Source of the DNA: Cyanoderma ruficeps
Lineage: Eukaryota > Chordata > Aves > Passeriformes > Timaliidae
Direction: 5' to 3'
DNA length: 64,000 bases
Assembly (NCBI GenBank): GCA_008694505.1
Contig: VZDJ01000346.1
Location: forward strand, 9,225,244 to 9,289,243
The notes under the pieces were generated by a model. The model was not told the DNA's origin. It did no database searches and worked only from the letters and a program-made list of their open reading frames with translations. The translations under genes and the position numbers were made by a program. Below, piece by piece: positions 24,072-37,133 of this stretch; positions within the stretch are counted from its first letter, which is position 1, and every line of letters begins with the position of its first letter.

Positions 24072-25799
24072 CTGTTGTTTCGGAAACAAACAACAAAAGC
24101 AGTCACCAAAAGCCCCTCAGATTAGAAAGTCTTGTGTAAGTCTATCAAGATAACAGTCACAACAAAAGTATTGTCATTAGTCTGGGTAGAAACCGTGCTT
24201 ATACACAAACACAAAAGTAGATGGTTAGAATGAGTAATTAAAATGCATATTATACTCTGAGGCAAATCAAACATGTAACCAGCTAGCTAATTGACCTGGC
24301 AGTCCTCATCTGTGGAGAAGCACTTCAAATAAGCAACACAGCAATTAGAGGCTCATTGGTTTTGAAACTGGCAACAGAACTCCCCATCATTCCAGTGGAG
24401 CCGAGATTTTTATTAGCACTGTAACTGGTTCATCCAGCAACTAACAGTTCAGTACTCAAGAATGAGCAGAAGACCTGGTAATAGGTGAGTTTCAACAAAA
24501 GGCATTTTCTCCTTAAGTGAAATAAGAGGATTAATCATGAAATTACAAGTCCACAAGTATCCCTATTATTTAGATCCCTAGAGTCCCAAGAGGGAATTAA
24601 TTTGACCTCTAGTTACAAAGTGAAAAGTGCTTTTTTATCTACCTTAACATTTAAATGTTATTTTGTAAAGAAGCTCTCTGTTTTTGGTCATCGCCACAGG
24701 TAAACTAAGTGTTCTGAAGGCTTACATTTTAAAGAAAATTACTAACTATACACACACTCACCAGGTACATAGAATTTAAGAGCTACTATATATTTTCCTA
24801 GAAAGGTTAGAAGTGGCTGATGCACACACTTAAACAAAAGATGTCTGGAAACAGGCTCACTTTTGCCACTCAGAGATTGCAAAGTTTCTCCACCCTAAAC
24901 CTCATGGTGTTAGGTCACTGCTTTCTAACCCACAATAACTGTACAAAAGATGTTATGACTGATGCAGTGAGAGGGCTGTTCTCACAGACACCAAAGTAGT
25001 GCACATCAGTGTTGCAAGACTCAGGAGTTTGAATCAGCACCTTTTACTGTGGTATGTTACTGGCCTCTAGAACTGATATTCTGGAATGTAAAGCCTAGAA
25101 TTACCTACTGAAATTTCAAAACAGAAGTAGGAATCTCTAAAGTTGACTTCAATACCAAATCCTAAGCCATTGCTCATATCCCAACAGTCTTAGTCTAGCT
25201 CTAAGCCACCAAATAGAAGCATTGGGAACCCAAACTGCCTGAGAGAGGCGAGGCAGAACTATTCTTTGGTAATCTTGTATCATTAATTAGCATTTTTGAC
25301 CCATTTGGAAAGCATTTTTTAAATGATTAGAATATAAAAAGAATGTTTTGTTTTCTACTGTAAGAAGACAGCAACAAGAGAAGTTGAAAAGGAGAAGGAT
25401 GTTAAATAGCAGAATGACACTTGCGGTGTAAAGACACAGTCTTGCTAATATCAGTATGACATCAAACAGACCTAAACAAAATCCACCTTCAAAACTGAGA
25501 AAAACTCTTCAATCAAAGACAGTATGTGAAAATAATTCCAAAACAACAACAAACTGAAGTCTGGTGTGCTTCCTTCCCTTCTTCCACTTACCTCTACAAT
25601 TGCCTTACTTTCCTGTTTGTTTTTTGTCTCTGTTTTTACCTTGTTCCCTGTTTTACACAATGAAATACGTGACTGCACAAATAGGAATCACAGGGGCACA
25701 GCTTTAAGCTAGAGTTTAGTGAATTAGAGATTACTTTTTTGCTCCTGCAGGACCAACTCCAAATAGCATTTAATGTTTCATCTGTATCACTTCTCCATA

Positions 25800-26745
25800 T
25801 TTTAGTAGATCTGTAAGTACTGATGTCCCCCAGCAGTTGATCCTGGGCCCACTATATTCCAACTTATCCATCAATAACTTGGATGAAAGGGGCAGATGCC
25901 TCCTCAGCAAGTTCACTGATGGCAAAAAGCTGAGAGGAGCAGCTGATACCCCAGAGGGCTGTGCAGCCCTTCAGAAGGACCTGGGCAGGCTGGAGAGAGG
26001 GGCAGAGTGGAACCATCTGAAACTCAAAGGTAAATGTAGCTCCTGCACCTGGTGAGGAACCCGAGGCCAGCACAGGCTGGGGGCTGACCTGCTGGGAAGC
26101 AGCTCTGCAGAGGAGGTCCTGGTGTACAAAATGTCCATGAGCCAGTGTGCTCAAGAAGGCCAAGGGTACCTTGTGGTGCATTAGGAAAAGCGTTGCCAGC
26201 TGGTCAAGGGAGGTGACCCTGACCCTCTGCTCAGTCCTGCTGAGGCCTTACCTGCAGTGCTGTGTCCAGTTCAGAGCTTTCCAGTTCAAGAAAGAAAAAA
26301 ATACTGGAGCGAGTCCAGTAGAATTATGGAGATAAGGGGACTGGAACACCTCAGTTATGAGGAAACGCTGAGGGAGCTGGGCCTGTATAACCTGGAAAAG
26401 GGACCTCATCAATGTCTATCAGTATCTGAAGGGAGGGTATCACAAGGATGCAACCAGGCTCTTCCTGGTGGTGCCAAGTGATAGCACGAGAGGCAGTGGG
26501 CAGAAACTGGTGCATAGAAAGTTCCACCTAAACATGAGAAAAAAGTTCTTCATTGGGAGGATGACAAAACACTGGAAGAGGCTGCCCAGAGAGTTCATGG
26601 GGTCTCCTTCTCTGGAGATAATCAAAAGCCATTTGGACACAATCCTGAGTAACATGCTCTGAGGACCCTGCTCAAGCAGGAAGGTTGGACTAGATGATCT
26701 CCAATGATCCCTTCCAATCTTACATTTTGAGATTATATGGTTTTA
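25800..26745 (+). mobile_element. CR1 LINE, longest copy in the window
   Basis: About 0.95 kb of CR1. It begins in the reverse-transcriptase C-terminal region (AATAACTTGGATGAAAGG, then 'aagctgagaggagcagctg') and runs through 'gtgcattaggaaaagcgttgcc', 'ttccacctaaacatgag' and 'ttggactagatgatctcc' into the 3' UTR. Several frame breaks show it is inactive. Confidence 0.93.
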
Positions 26746-27677
26746 GACAATAGGCTGAAAAGGCTTTGTCATGAACCAGAAAATAATTTTCTCCTATGTT
26801 TTTAAAGGTATCAAACCTCTGTGCAGCACACTGCTGCACTTCAGTGAATTACTCATGCTTAAGCAAAGGACCACATGAGCACAGCTCTTCTTTTTGTAAG
26901 AAGACAAAGACCTATAAGAAATCAGTCATAACAAGGAGGGCATTACCTTCACTAGTCGACAAGAATAGAGGCTTAATTTTTATGCTGAATTTTGGAAAAC
27001 TGCCAGTAGATATTATTTCCAAAAATGTTGATAGACAGATTTAAACTGAATGCTAGAGACAGCTGTTCAAAATCTCAATCCCACCAAAAAAAAAAAAANA
27101 CCAAAAAAAAAAAAATCCACAATTATCTTTAAAAATACTAGTATTACCCTTAAAAACAGTCAAAATAACCACACATTTTACAAAAGCCCAAAGGCCTCCA
27201 GGCTTACAAAATTAATTTTCAGGCAGTATGCTGAAGAAACAACAAAAGGAAAACCTCATGCTTGCAGTTTTATTCTCAGGCATTCTATGGCACAACTGAG
27301 AACAGAAAAAAAATGAAATATTACAGGATAAAAGAAGCTAAGCAAACTTGTTATTCAAGTAACATAAAAATCACAGCAAAACGAGATTTTGCAGCTATAG
27401 GGGAATAGCAGAGTTAAGGAAATGTTGGTAACTCACGTGGAAGCCGAATACGATGCTGTACAGAGGCCGGCGTCCGGCAGGGGGCGCTTGTGAGCTCACG
27501 GCATTGATTCGGATGTGTCAGAAAACACCCCAGGGTAATACAAATAAAATTGCCAATTGACACTGAGTGAACAGTGGCCGTCCATTAAGCTTCATTTCAC
27601 CTCTTTTCTATACCTCTCCATTCATCCATACGTTTTTATACTTATTTTTACTTCTTTACCCCCTACTCCACAATTTT

Positions 27678-28200
27678 GAGACCTCACATGGGGTATTGCC
27701 TTCAGCCTGGAGCCCCCCAAAATAAGAAGGGCATGGACATGTTGGTGTGAGTCCAGAAAAGGAACATGGAAATAATCAGAGGTCTGGAGTACCTCTGCTC
27801 TGAAGACAGTCTGAGACAGTGGGGGTTGCTCAGCCTGGAGAGGAGAAGCCTTCAAGGAAATAAAATTGTAGCCTTTCAGTGCCCAATGGGGCCATCAAGA
27901 AAGCCAGAGAGGGACTCTTTACAAGCGCATTTGATAATAAAACAAGGCAGCAAGGACTTTAAATCAAAAGAAGGAAAGCTAGGTTAGATGTTAGGAAGAA
28001 CATCTACACTATGAAGGCAACAAGACACTGGAACAGGTTCCCCAGAGAAGTCATGGAAGTTCCATCACTAGCAGTGTTCAAGGTCACGTTGGATGCGGCT
28101 CAGAACAACCTGATCTAGTAGAAGGTGTCCCTGCCCATGGAAGGGGCTCAGAACTAAATGATCTTTAACTTCCCTTACAAGCTGGACCATTCAATTATTT
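27678..28200 (+). mobile_element. CR1 LINE fragment
   Basis: CR1-derived 3' portion, recognisable by 'cagtgggggttgctcagcctggagagga', 'gttaggaagaacatctacact', 'cactggaacaggttccccag' and 'aaggtgtccctgcccatgg'. Diverged, and the terminal 8-bp repeats are not preserved. It ends about 90 bp from the predicted 3' end of the neighbouring minus-strand gene. Confidence 0.88.
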
Positions 28201-28293
28201 ACAGGAAACCCCAATATTCACCTCAAGCTTGTATATGATTTTTTTTCCAAAATGTATTACCTGTAATTAAATTACCTGTAATTAAAGTTAAAC

Positions 28294-28299
28294 TTTAAT
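28294..28299 (-). terminator. Candidate poly(A) signal of the unrecognised minus-strand gene
   Basis: ATTAAA on the minus strand about 133 nt after the predicted stop codon. This is the commonest variant of the polyadenylation hexamer and gives a short 3' UTR. Confidence 0.4.
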
Positions 28300-28431
28300 T
28301 TAACACAAGGTCTCATTTTACAAATGCAGAAGGAAAAACCTTTCAGAGGTGCTGAACAATTCTCATGATAAAACAAGATTCTATTTCCATTCATAAGAGA
28401 TGCCTAACAAAACTTCTTATAACAACTACTT

Positions 28432-29376
28432 TTATGAGCACTTCTTTTTTATCATGAGAATTTCATCTACTAAGTTTGAGCCATAACACCACACCTTTTT
28501 CATTTGGGGATCTTTAACTAGTTCCTGAAAGTTTTCTTAACCTTGTCCTAGATGTCATCAAACAGATGTGCAGGGAAGAAAAGGCTGGTCACACCACTAA
28601 TCCGTTACAGAGGAAGTAACAAAATCCACAGCTACTAAGAATAGATTTGTGTGCTCTGTGCATTTCTCATATCTATTATTAACTTTGCAGTTCTCAATTT
28701 ACAAATCAACTGCAAACTTTCTGGGAGTTTGCTGGACAAAATAATTCATATTCAGAGAACCAAACTAAATTTAGGGCAGGATTCACAGATTTAGACAAGG
28801 AATAAGTTCTTACAAGTTTAGTCTTACCAAGCACCCTAAAGAGGTAAGAATGTTGGTTACTAGAAGGCAATATAAATGGTGCCTCCAACTTAGACACAAA
28901 TTCTAGGATGGAGTCACACCTGTTCCTAGCAATTGACATTCCTTAGCAATACACACAGGATAAGACATTTTCTGCCTTTTTTTAAACCACTGTTCACCAT
29001 TGCTAACAAAACAGTTAAGACAAAATCTTGGTGATACAGAAGTGTTTTCTCTGTTATTTAAACAGATACGGTATCTGCGATAAAACAGACTCTGCTCTTT
29101 GACCCCAAAGTCACTTATACCTTCAAAGGTAATAATACTAAAGCTGGCATAACCAAGTCCTACCCGCATGATGTGGGTCACTTACCCTAATTTGTGAAGC
29201 AAATCAAGATCTTCCAATGCAAAGGCGCTGTATTCAAAGTATTGCTTACCCCTAGTGATAACCTGAAGTGAGAAAGGATGTGGAGAGAAAAGAGAGGTGC
29301 AGGAGAAACATTACCCAGCTGAGACAGTTTTCATTTCACACGTATATGTGTTAACTGCAATGCCTAATTACCCAGC
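28432..29376 (-). CDS. Unrecognised compact four-exon gene (candidate), 5' end incomplete
   Basis: I do not recognise this protein. Minus-strand segments with splice signals can be joined in one frame. Exon 1 ends at 29372 (donor GTAATT) in a CpG island. Exon 2 is 29251-29186 (acceptor CACTAG; donor GTAAGT). Exon 3 is 28925-28828 (acceptor GCTAG; donor GTAAGA). Exon 4 is 28535-28432 with a TAA stop. The peptide pieces look protein-like: RRLRDPRLLVLSYISIIAIA (a likely membrane segment), KQYFEYSAFALEDLDLLHKL, NRCDSILEFVSKLEAP and LENFQELVKDPQMKKVWCYG, ending KKKCS. Two splice ambiguities exist. The better exon 2 acceptor (CTTCAG, exon start 29262) needs a different incoming phase. Exon 3 to 4 can also join in frame from 28814 to 28524. 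No ATG follows the in-frame TAG upstream in exon 1, so the true start is unknown, or the locus is decayed. Confidence 0.5.
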
Positions 29377-29399
29377 GATGGCGATAATTGAGATGTAGC

Positions 29400-30050
29400 T
29401 GAGGACCAGCAGCCGAGGGTCTCTCAGTCGCCTGGGATGTCGGACACTAGCAAAGAAACCGCTTCGCCCTCTCGTCTAGCAAACCGATGGGCACAGGAGC
29501 AGAGCCTGGAGGCCGCCCTAGCACCGGGTGCAGCTGAGGCGGCGGCGGAGCACCCCTAGCAGGGCTGAAGGCGAGGAGCAGGAGTGAAGGCGGGCTGTAG
29601 GAACTTCAGCAGCTCTGGCCGCCCGGCCCTGGGCCCGTTGCCCTTGGCGAGGAGCCGCTTCGCCTCTCCCCACCCACACCGGCCCCCCGCGTGCGGCCGC
29701 CGCCGCTTTCCCTCGCTCGGGTTTGAACTACCCGCCCTCACCAACCGCTGCCTCCCCGCCCCCTCCGCGCTCGGCCCCGGCCGGGAGTGCCCAGCCCGCT
29801 CCTCGGGGACGTGAGGGAACGCTGGCGAGGCTAGCCCCGCGGCTCCCGCCGCACCCAGTCCACTGTTAAAGCGCCCCTGAGTCGTTCCTGCCCCTGCTCT
29901 GCTTTCCCTGAGGCGCCCAGCGAGGGGTAAGGTTTTCCCGCCTCTGCCAGAGCCCGCTCCGCTCCCTACGATGGAGGGGAATGAGGGGCGGAGGCGCAGG
30001 GGCGCCGGCACTAAGGGGCGGCTCAGGGGTGCCTAAAGCATTCACAGCTA
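29400..30050. promoter_or_regulatory. CpG island at the 5' end of the unrecognised minus-strand gene
   Basis: About 650 bp of GC- and CpG-rich sequence with GC boxes (for example GGGGCGG near 29990 and 30014). It overlaps the putative exon 1 on the minus strand. It also contains a 40-codon plus-strand ORF starting at 29437. Such islands usually mark promoters, often bidirectional ones. It could alternatively hold the FBXO43 transcription start. Confidence 0.7.
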
Positions 30051-31369
30051 ATAATCCTTATCTACACCACAGCCTTTAAGCTTGGGTTATAAGGGTGCTA
30101 GTTAATTTGAGTTAATTAGCACCTTTTTACCCGACAGCCCAGGACTCAGCAGTCACAGTGTGTTTGTCAAGTACCTTGCCTTCAAAGCAGTCGGGTGGAG
30201 GATCCCCGACTCCAGCAGCGCACTGGTTGTCCTCGAGTCTCCACAGGTACTTTTGCCAGACTCCAGGAAGGACCGTTCTCCCTGGCTACAGTGTAGAACA
30301 CATTTTTCTCACGTTGTTCTGTCGTGAATGGCCTATGGGCTACTGCTGTTTAATTTGTTAAAAAACTTGCAGTTATTCAGAACCTGGTGCCTGGTTTTTG
30401 CTGTGGTTTTAGTTTTTTCTGTATATTAAAAAAACCCCAAACAAACCCAAAACAAAACAAACAAACAAAAAACCCCAACCTAAACCAAAGAAACACAAAA
30501 CGCCAAAAACCATGACTATGTGTGTTATAAATGAAAACGGCCAGATTGAAAAAAAAAGTAAAAATAAAATTTATTTTCGCGTGACAGCGAACACGAAAAA
30601 AAACCAAACAAAAATAACAGCCACGAAAACGTCAGGTCGACCCCGGGTATCGACATTGGGTGAACGAGAGACTGGGCTCGGTAAGGACAACGTTAGGCTT
30701 CACACCGGCGGGATGGGGAATGTCAGACCTGAACGAGAGACCTAAAACCGACTCTATAAGCAACACCTACATTTTAATAAGCAAACTCACGGCTTAAGTA
30801 ACGTAACCCCTGTTCGTGGGGTCTGGCAATTTCTCAGCCTTCCCTTTCGGCAACTCCGCTCCTCCAGCCTCTCGCATCCGTCCTGGCAGCCTGAGAGGGG
30901 CCCGAGGAAACAAGGGCTTAAAAGTTCCCGACCCAGGGACGGCGAAACCTCACATTTTTAGGGAAAGAGCATCGGTTTATTTGACTACAAGGTAACAGTT
31001 ATGACTAAAAGGGGAAAGACTCTTGGACTATCTCCCGCTTCCTTTTTAAAAGGGGAAAATAGCACAAACTTTCTTTAAGGTAATAGAACTTCCCTGAAAA
31101 TGCTTTCTTAGTACCGTCTGCTTCAGTTCAGGAACTGAATAAAATTGTTTTTCAGGTATTTGTATTTTTTTATAAAATACCTTTTCAGTAAAATTGGAGG
31201 CTTACTAGCGGGACACAGCAACTGCAAGCTCTGTCTCCATCACTCAACCCTGGATGGATTTATGCGAGCTGGACCAAAAATATCCAAGAAATTTAACAAG
31301 TAGTAATTGCGACATTTTATGCAATACACAGAAGTATCACACTAGAAAGTGTGTTTTGACAAAAAGTCC

Positions 31370-31530
31370 CCCTCCCAAAACGCCACCCCAACAAAAGCCA
31401 AGCAAGCAAACAAACAAAAAACAACAAAACAAACACAAACTCCCCAAAAAAACCCGAACCCCCCCAAAAAATCCAAAAGCAAACAAACAAACAAACCCAC
31501 AAAACCCCCAAAAAAGAGACAATAACCAAA
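31370..31530. repeat. A/C-rich low-complexity tract
   Basis: A run made almost only of A and C (AAAC, ACAAA and CCCC phrases) on the plus strand. A shorter, similar tract lies at 30425-30500. The open frames across it have highly biased composition and are not genes. Confidence 0.85.
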
Positions 31531-32653
31531 AACGCCAAACCTGAGAACACTACTTCTAACAAGTGAAACGAGGTAAAACATTCTGCAACACTCGCACTGC
31601 GCTTGGCTACGGCTGCATCTTTCCCCTGTCAAAAGTACCTGTACACTTGTGTCTTGCCCATCTCGACACACAAGCCTCTCTTCTCATTTGCCTGCCAATT
31701 CCCCAAGAACTGCTTCACTTTAGGGGACAGTGAGAGTTTCCAACACAGTCTCAGCATTCTCTGCTACTCTAAATCCAAAGGAGTATCTTTAGGGGTAGAA
31801 TTTACCAGCGCATGGGAATGGGACTTACCAAAGTGCTCCTCTCGTAAGGGGCGGATTTTATCGAAAACGGCTAAAGTAACTGAAGCTTTAAGGTCTGGTA
31901 AAGCATCCTATTTTTCCACGGGAATGTTTAAAATATGCGAACAACCAAACAATTACACGATTTCTTTATTAATAATGGAGACGTTATTTTCACAGAATTA
32001 ACTGAATTTTTAACGGAGATTTTTTAGTAAGTCCTTTTAAATTTGTCGGTTTGAGAAACGAGTTTTTAAAATACTAGAGAAATAGTACCGGGGAGGTTTA
32101 ATTTGCTTTTTTTAGGAGTTGGTAATTTCTTACCATGTGTTTACCAAGAAACATAGAGCTCAGGCTGTTTTATTCCTCTGTTCCAACCTCTTGGTACCCA
32201 TCCATATCCGCGGCTCCGTAGCGGAGGAGAGTATGCAAGTAGAAACCTATAACAGTACCTATGCTTTTTACAAACCATTTTTCTTGTCCGTGCTTTATTC
32301 TGGCACTCCAAAAGTTATGTTTAGCTTTATTCTTACGGAGCAGTGTGAAGAAGCAAGTCTAAAGTCATTACTGCGATTTCATTACGTTTAATTTAAACAC
32401 ACAGTTAGGAAAACTGAAACTATTATTATTCGAGTTCATTTTAGGTAAGTTACAAGTCATATATGAAGGTGATTCGCTGGTAGAAGATCAATGAATTACA
32501 ACTGATGAAACCTCATCCGTATTAATCTGGATGCTTAGGAAACAATTTCTATTCAGTATTCAGAAACAGAAAGAGACCTTTCCTTAAACTAGAGAAACTT
32601 TGAATGATCTAGTAAATTAACATATGCACAAAACATAGTATTCGTTAAACATT

Positions 32654-32686
32654 GGGCGGGGGGGGGGGCGGGGAGGGAGGAGGGAG
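32654..32686 (+). other. G-rich tract, possible G-quadruplex
   Basis: Continuous G runs (GGGCGGGGGGGGGGGCGGGG and on) with short spacers. Strong quadruplex potential on the plus strand, about 0.6 kb upstream of the POLR2K CpG island. Confidence 0.5.
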
Positions 32687-33289
32687 AAATAAAACAAAGA
32701 TACTTAATTCTGCAAACTGTCAGTCGAAGATTCAAAATTCCTACCGACAGCGAGGTGGAGCCAATGGCAAAGAGCAACCGGTGTTGTTTCAAATTTTGCT
32801 GCACTATTCAGTACATCGGGAAACGCCGACATTATGAAACTTCTTTTATAATAATAGAACCTTACACTTCAAATGTGCAATATATATGTTTGTAGTATGC
32901 AAATTTGGCTTCATGTGGGTACATATGATACCACGGCATCGAAGTATCAAAATGCTGGGTTTATTCACGAATTTTAGGTGAAATGCTTCTGAAAACAGAG
33001 AAGACCTTGAGGTAAAACATCTCAGAGTGGTTTAAAACTCCTCAGTCGTCTGACCAGACCTGGCGCGGGGCACTCTCTATCCTGAGTATGTTGGGTGCAG
33101 CAAAACATAAGAATGCCAACACCGGGTACCCTAGGGCTGATTTTACCTAAACATGCAGTTGCCTACTTTCTCCTGACAACTGACACTGCTATTCATACGG
33201 AAGCTTGTCTTAAAAGAATGTGTTTCCTTCCCCCCCCCCCCCCNGGTTGGTTAACACGCAGAACTGAATATTTATTACTTTCTCAGCCT

Positions 33290-33650
33290 TATTACTATTC
33301 ATGTCGCGGAGGCCGGGGCTGGCGGCGGGGCGCAGCGCGGCCCGCCCCCGCCGGGCGCTCGTCATCAGCGTGCGCCGGGAAAGGCGGCGAGGCCGGAGGA
33401 GCAGGCGGGAGCCGGCGAACGGCGCGGGGCTGCTCCAGGCCTTTGGGTGTTCCCTTCGCTGCTGGGCGGTGGTGGTGTGGCCGTGGTAGGCAGGGAAAGG
33501 CCGGGACCAGCCTCGTGGGCTTCGCTCCTGCGTGCCAGACCCGCGGGACGGTGGGGGAGGTCGGAACTGGGAGGGATGGGGAGCCTGGGGCCTGTGGGCT
33601 GTGAGAAGGGCTGTCTGCCCTTCTCCTTCCTGGGCTCTGCGGGACGGGAA
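33290..33650 (+). promoter_or_regulatory. POLR2K: CpG island, presumed POLR2K promoter and non-coding exon 1
   Basis: Dense CpG block starting abruptly at about 33303, 2.1 kb upstream of the POLR2K start codon, with no other plus-strand gene between. The POLR2K coding exon begins three bases before its ATG with a splice acceptor, so a non-coding first exon must lie upstream, and this island is the natural place. Its donor cannot be fixed. Confidence 0.65.
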
Positions 33651-33705
33651 GGAGTGGATTTGCCTCTTTTATGGGCGCATAAAAGATGCTTGAAGGGGGG
33701 ACTTC

Positions 33706-34036
33706 ATGAATCTGTAAAAATATCTGTAGCGGGGGGTGCCAAGAAGATGAAGCCAGGCTCCTCTTGGTGGTGCCAAGCACTAGGACAATAGACAGCAGGC
33801 AAAAACTGAGGCATGGGAAGTTCCGTGTGAATAGGAGGAAGAACTTTAGTGTGAGGGTGACTCCGGGCTGGATTGTTCAGAGAGGTTGCGTAGTCCCCCT
33901 CACTGGAGATTGTCAAGAACCATCTGGGTGCACTCCTATGTCATGTGCTCTAGAATGATCCAACTTAAACAGGGAGGTTGGACCAGATGACCCCCTGTGG
34001 TCCCTTCCAGCCTTTCTCATTCTGTGATTTTATGAG
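33706..34036 (+). mobile_element. CR1 LINE, short 3' fragment
   Basis: CR1 3' end: 'ctcctcttggtggtgccaag', 'ggaagttccgtgtgaatagg', 'ggaccagatgacccc' and the terminal TCTCATTCTGTGATTTTATG (about 34015-34034). It inserted just downstream of the CpG island, in the presumed POLR2K intron 1, in the sense direction. Confidence 0.92.
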
Positions 34037-35729
34037 GTGTTCTTTGCACATCTCCGTGTCTCTGCAATAGATTCTGGCTGCACCCCAGCACATGTCACTG
34101 CATTGCTGGGCCTGTTCTCTCTGTCAGCTTGGTGGCACTTAGAGCTGCAGGGTGTGTGAAGGCCAGCTAAACTATGGCACCTCCCTGCAAAACACAGAAC
34201 TGTAGCTCACTGCTGCCCTTAGCAGCAATATAATTTTGCTGCATAAGCAGCACTAACCCAAGTTATTTAGCTATAACTGTGATCCATCTTAGTTCAGCTC
34301 TGTCTTTTAGAAGAGTCTGCTGCTTTTCAATGCTGATGGGTGACTGCTCATATCATACTGCAATGTGCTGACACAAAAAAACTGTAGTACGTGAGTTAAG
34401 ATGCCACTATGATTATGGTGTAGTGTACTTGAAGGCTGTAGAGTTTAATGGATTCTTTCCAGTTCTCTTAAATGGAGTGGCATAGTGGGTGTTTTAACAA
34501 GATGGTTTGTCAAGTGTTGATCAGACTCTTAAAGTATGAAATGTCCCTGTCCTGTTTTCAGTATCATAGTTTTCCCAGCTGAATTTATGCTGAAACAAAC
34601 TCTGAAGATGAGGGAAATAATATTTTCTGTAATATTAAGCAAAAGCATCCGAGAGCCTTTCTCATGAGGAAGCATCAAGAAGGCTATTTAATGGGATAAG
34701 GGTTAGGAATTCTTGTCCTCTGTGTCAGACAGAACAGCAACACAGAAAACAGCAGTCTCAAAAAAACTAATAGGAAATATTCTTGTTCTTGTCTAGACTT
34801 GCATTGGGTGAAAAGAAAGTGTTTATGTATAGTAACCACCTTAAAATTCATGGTTGCAAGTACATTTGCATGTTAGGATAGGATTACTTAAAGCTTAGTA
34901 GAGTGTTTGTGGAGTATATGTAACTATTTAGTCTGATGCCATGAAGAAATACTTGTCTTCAAATAAGTCTGAGCTATCAAAACCATTACAGGGCATTAAG
35001 AGGTATTTGAAGAATAGCATTGAGTTATCCCTTTTGATTTGGTAGGATTCGAGAGGTCAAATTTAATCTCTGTGGCCCCTCATTGTTTGGGGTGGGGTTT
35101 TTTGTTTTGTTTTGCTTTTTAATTCCTGCTACTCTTCTACCCACAATCTGTTCACAGAATTTCTAATACCTTAGAAGAAGACAAAGTGTATAGGGTTAAC
35201 TAGTGTGTCAGAAGGGGAGGAAAGATGACAAGGCTTACCTTCTTTGTTAGCACCATTGTTACATGAGTGATATATATAAGAAATTATTGAATTTTATATT
35301 TCCAGCAAGGAAATTCTTAACACTGGTGGGAAGGAGGAAAGAAAATATTACTCATTGGTCTTTAATGTTTAAAATACTGTTTAATAGAAAATGTCATGCT
35401 GTCCTCATTGGAAACCTCATTGGAGGTTTTCTATACCAGAGTGGTAAAGCTCTGTGAAACCTGACATTACTTTGCTTTGAAGAAGTTGAACTAAATGACT
35501 TCCTGAAGTTTCTTTCAACCTGAATCAATCCATGTCCTTTGGATCAAATATAAATGGAATTTGTATTTACTTCTAAGGAAGTGATTTCATCTTCTGTTAC
35601 CTTTAGCTTGAGATATTAAAATAATTGTGTATGCCTTGGAAAAAACAAAAACATACAAAAAAACTGACAAAAACCCAAAAACAATTCCAAACCCAAGCTA
35701 ATGTGCATGTTGTGTATTTTTTGTTTTAG
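34037..35729. other. Presumed POLR2K intron 1 remainder
   Basis: AT-rich intronic DNA with one diverged CR1 tail at 35455-35535. No exon or RNA gene was recognised. Confidence 0.5.
35455..35535 (+). mobile_element. Very diverged CR1 3' end
   Basis: The phrase 'gaagttgaactaaatgactt' followed by 'tttctttcaacctgaatcaatc' matches the CR1 3' UTR pattern GGTTGAACTARATGAYCTC...CCAACCTGAATCATTC at low identity. Only this tail is recognisable. Confidence 0.55.
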
Positions 35730-37020
<1,291 letters not shown>

Positions 37021-37127
37021 TGTCTGCTGAAGATAGTGACTTCACAATGTAATCTTTCTGATAACTTTGTTCTGTAAAAATGTATGTGTACAAGTGTATG
37101 TTCTTGTTTGTTGTAAGAGATTGAAAT

Positions 37128-37133
37128 ATTAAA
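37128..37133 (+). terminator. POLR2K: POLR2K polyadenylation signal
   Basis: ATTAAA 107 nt after the POLR2K stop codon, followed by T- and GT-rich sequence. A plausible, compact 3' UTR end. Confidence 0.65.

Larger units (their letters stand above)
24072..28293. other. Spacer between FBXO43 and the unrecognised minus-strand gene
   Basis: AT-rich DNA interrupted by two CR1 elements and a single N at 27099 within a poly(A) run. Apart from a possible FBXO43 promoter motif near 24353, I see nothing functional. Confidence 0.5.
30051..33290. other. Spacer with A/C-rich tracts and unusually many CpGs
   Basis: No gene could be supported. It contains A/C-rich low-complexity stretches at 30425-30500 and 31370-31530, a G-rich run at 32654-32686 and a poly(C) run with an N at 33244. 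Many CpG dinucleotides are retained although overall GC is moderate (for example around 30580-30720), unlike the CpG-poor DNA elsewhere in the window. Confidence 0.55.

Noticed and set aside
24462..24490. Plus-strand ATG followed by 23 nt and a consensus donor GTGAGT (MSRRPGN)
   Set aside because: No downstream partner exon or promoter evidence. It lies in the likely 5' region of FBXO43 on the opposite strand, and chance is the simplest explanation.
31317..31671. Minus-strand frames rich in Phe, Cys, Leu and Gly resembling membrane proteins
   Set aside because: Produced by the A/C-rich low-complexity tract read on the other strand.
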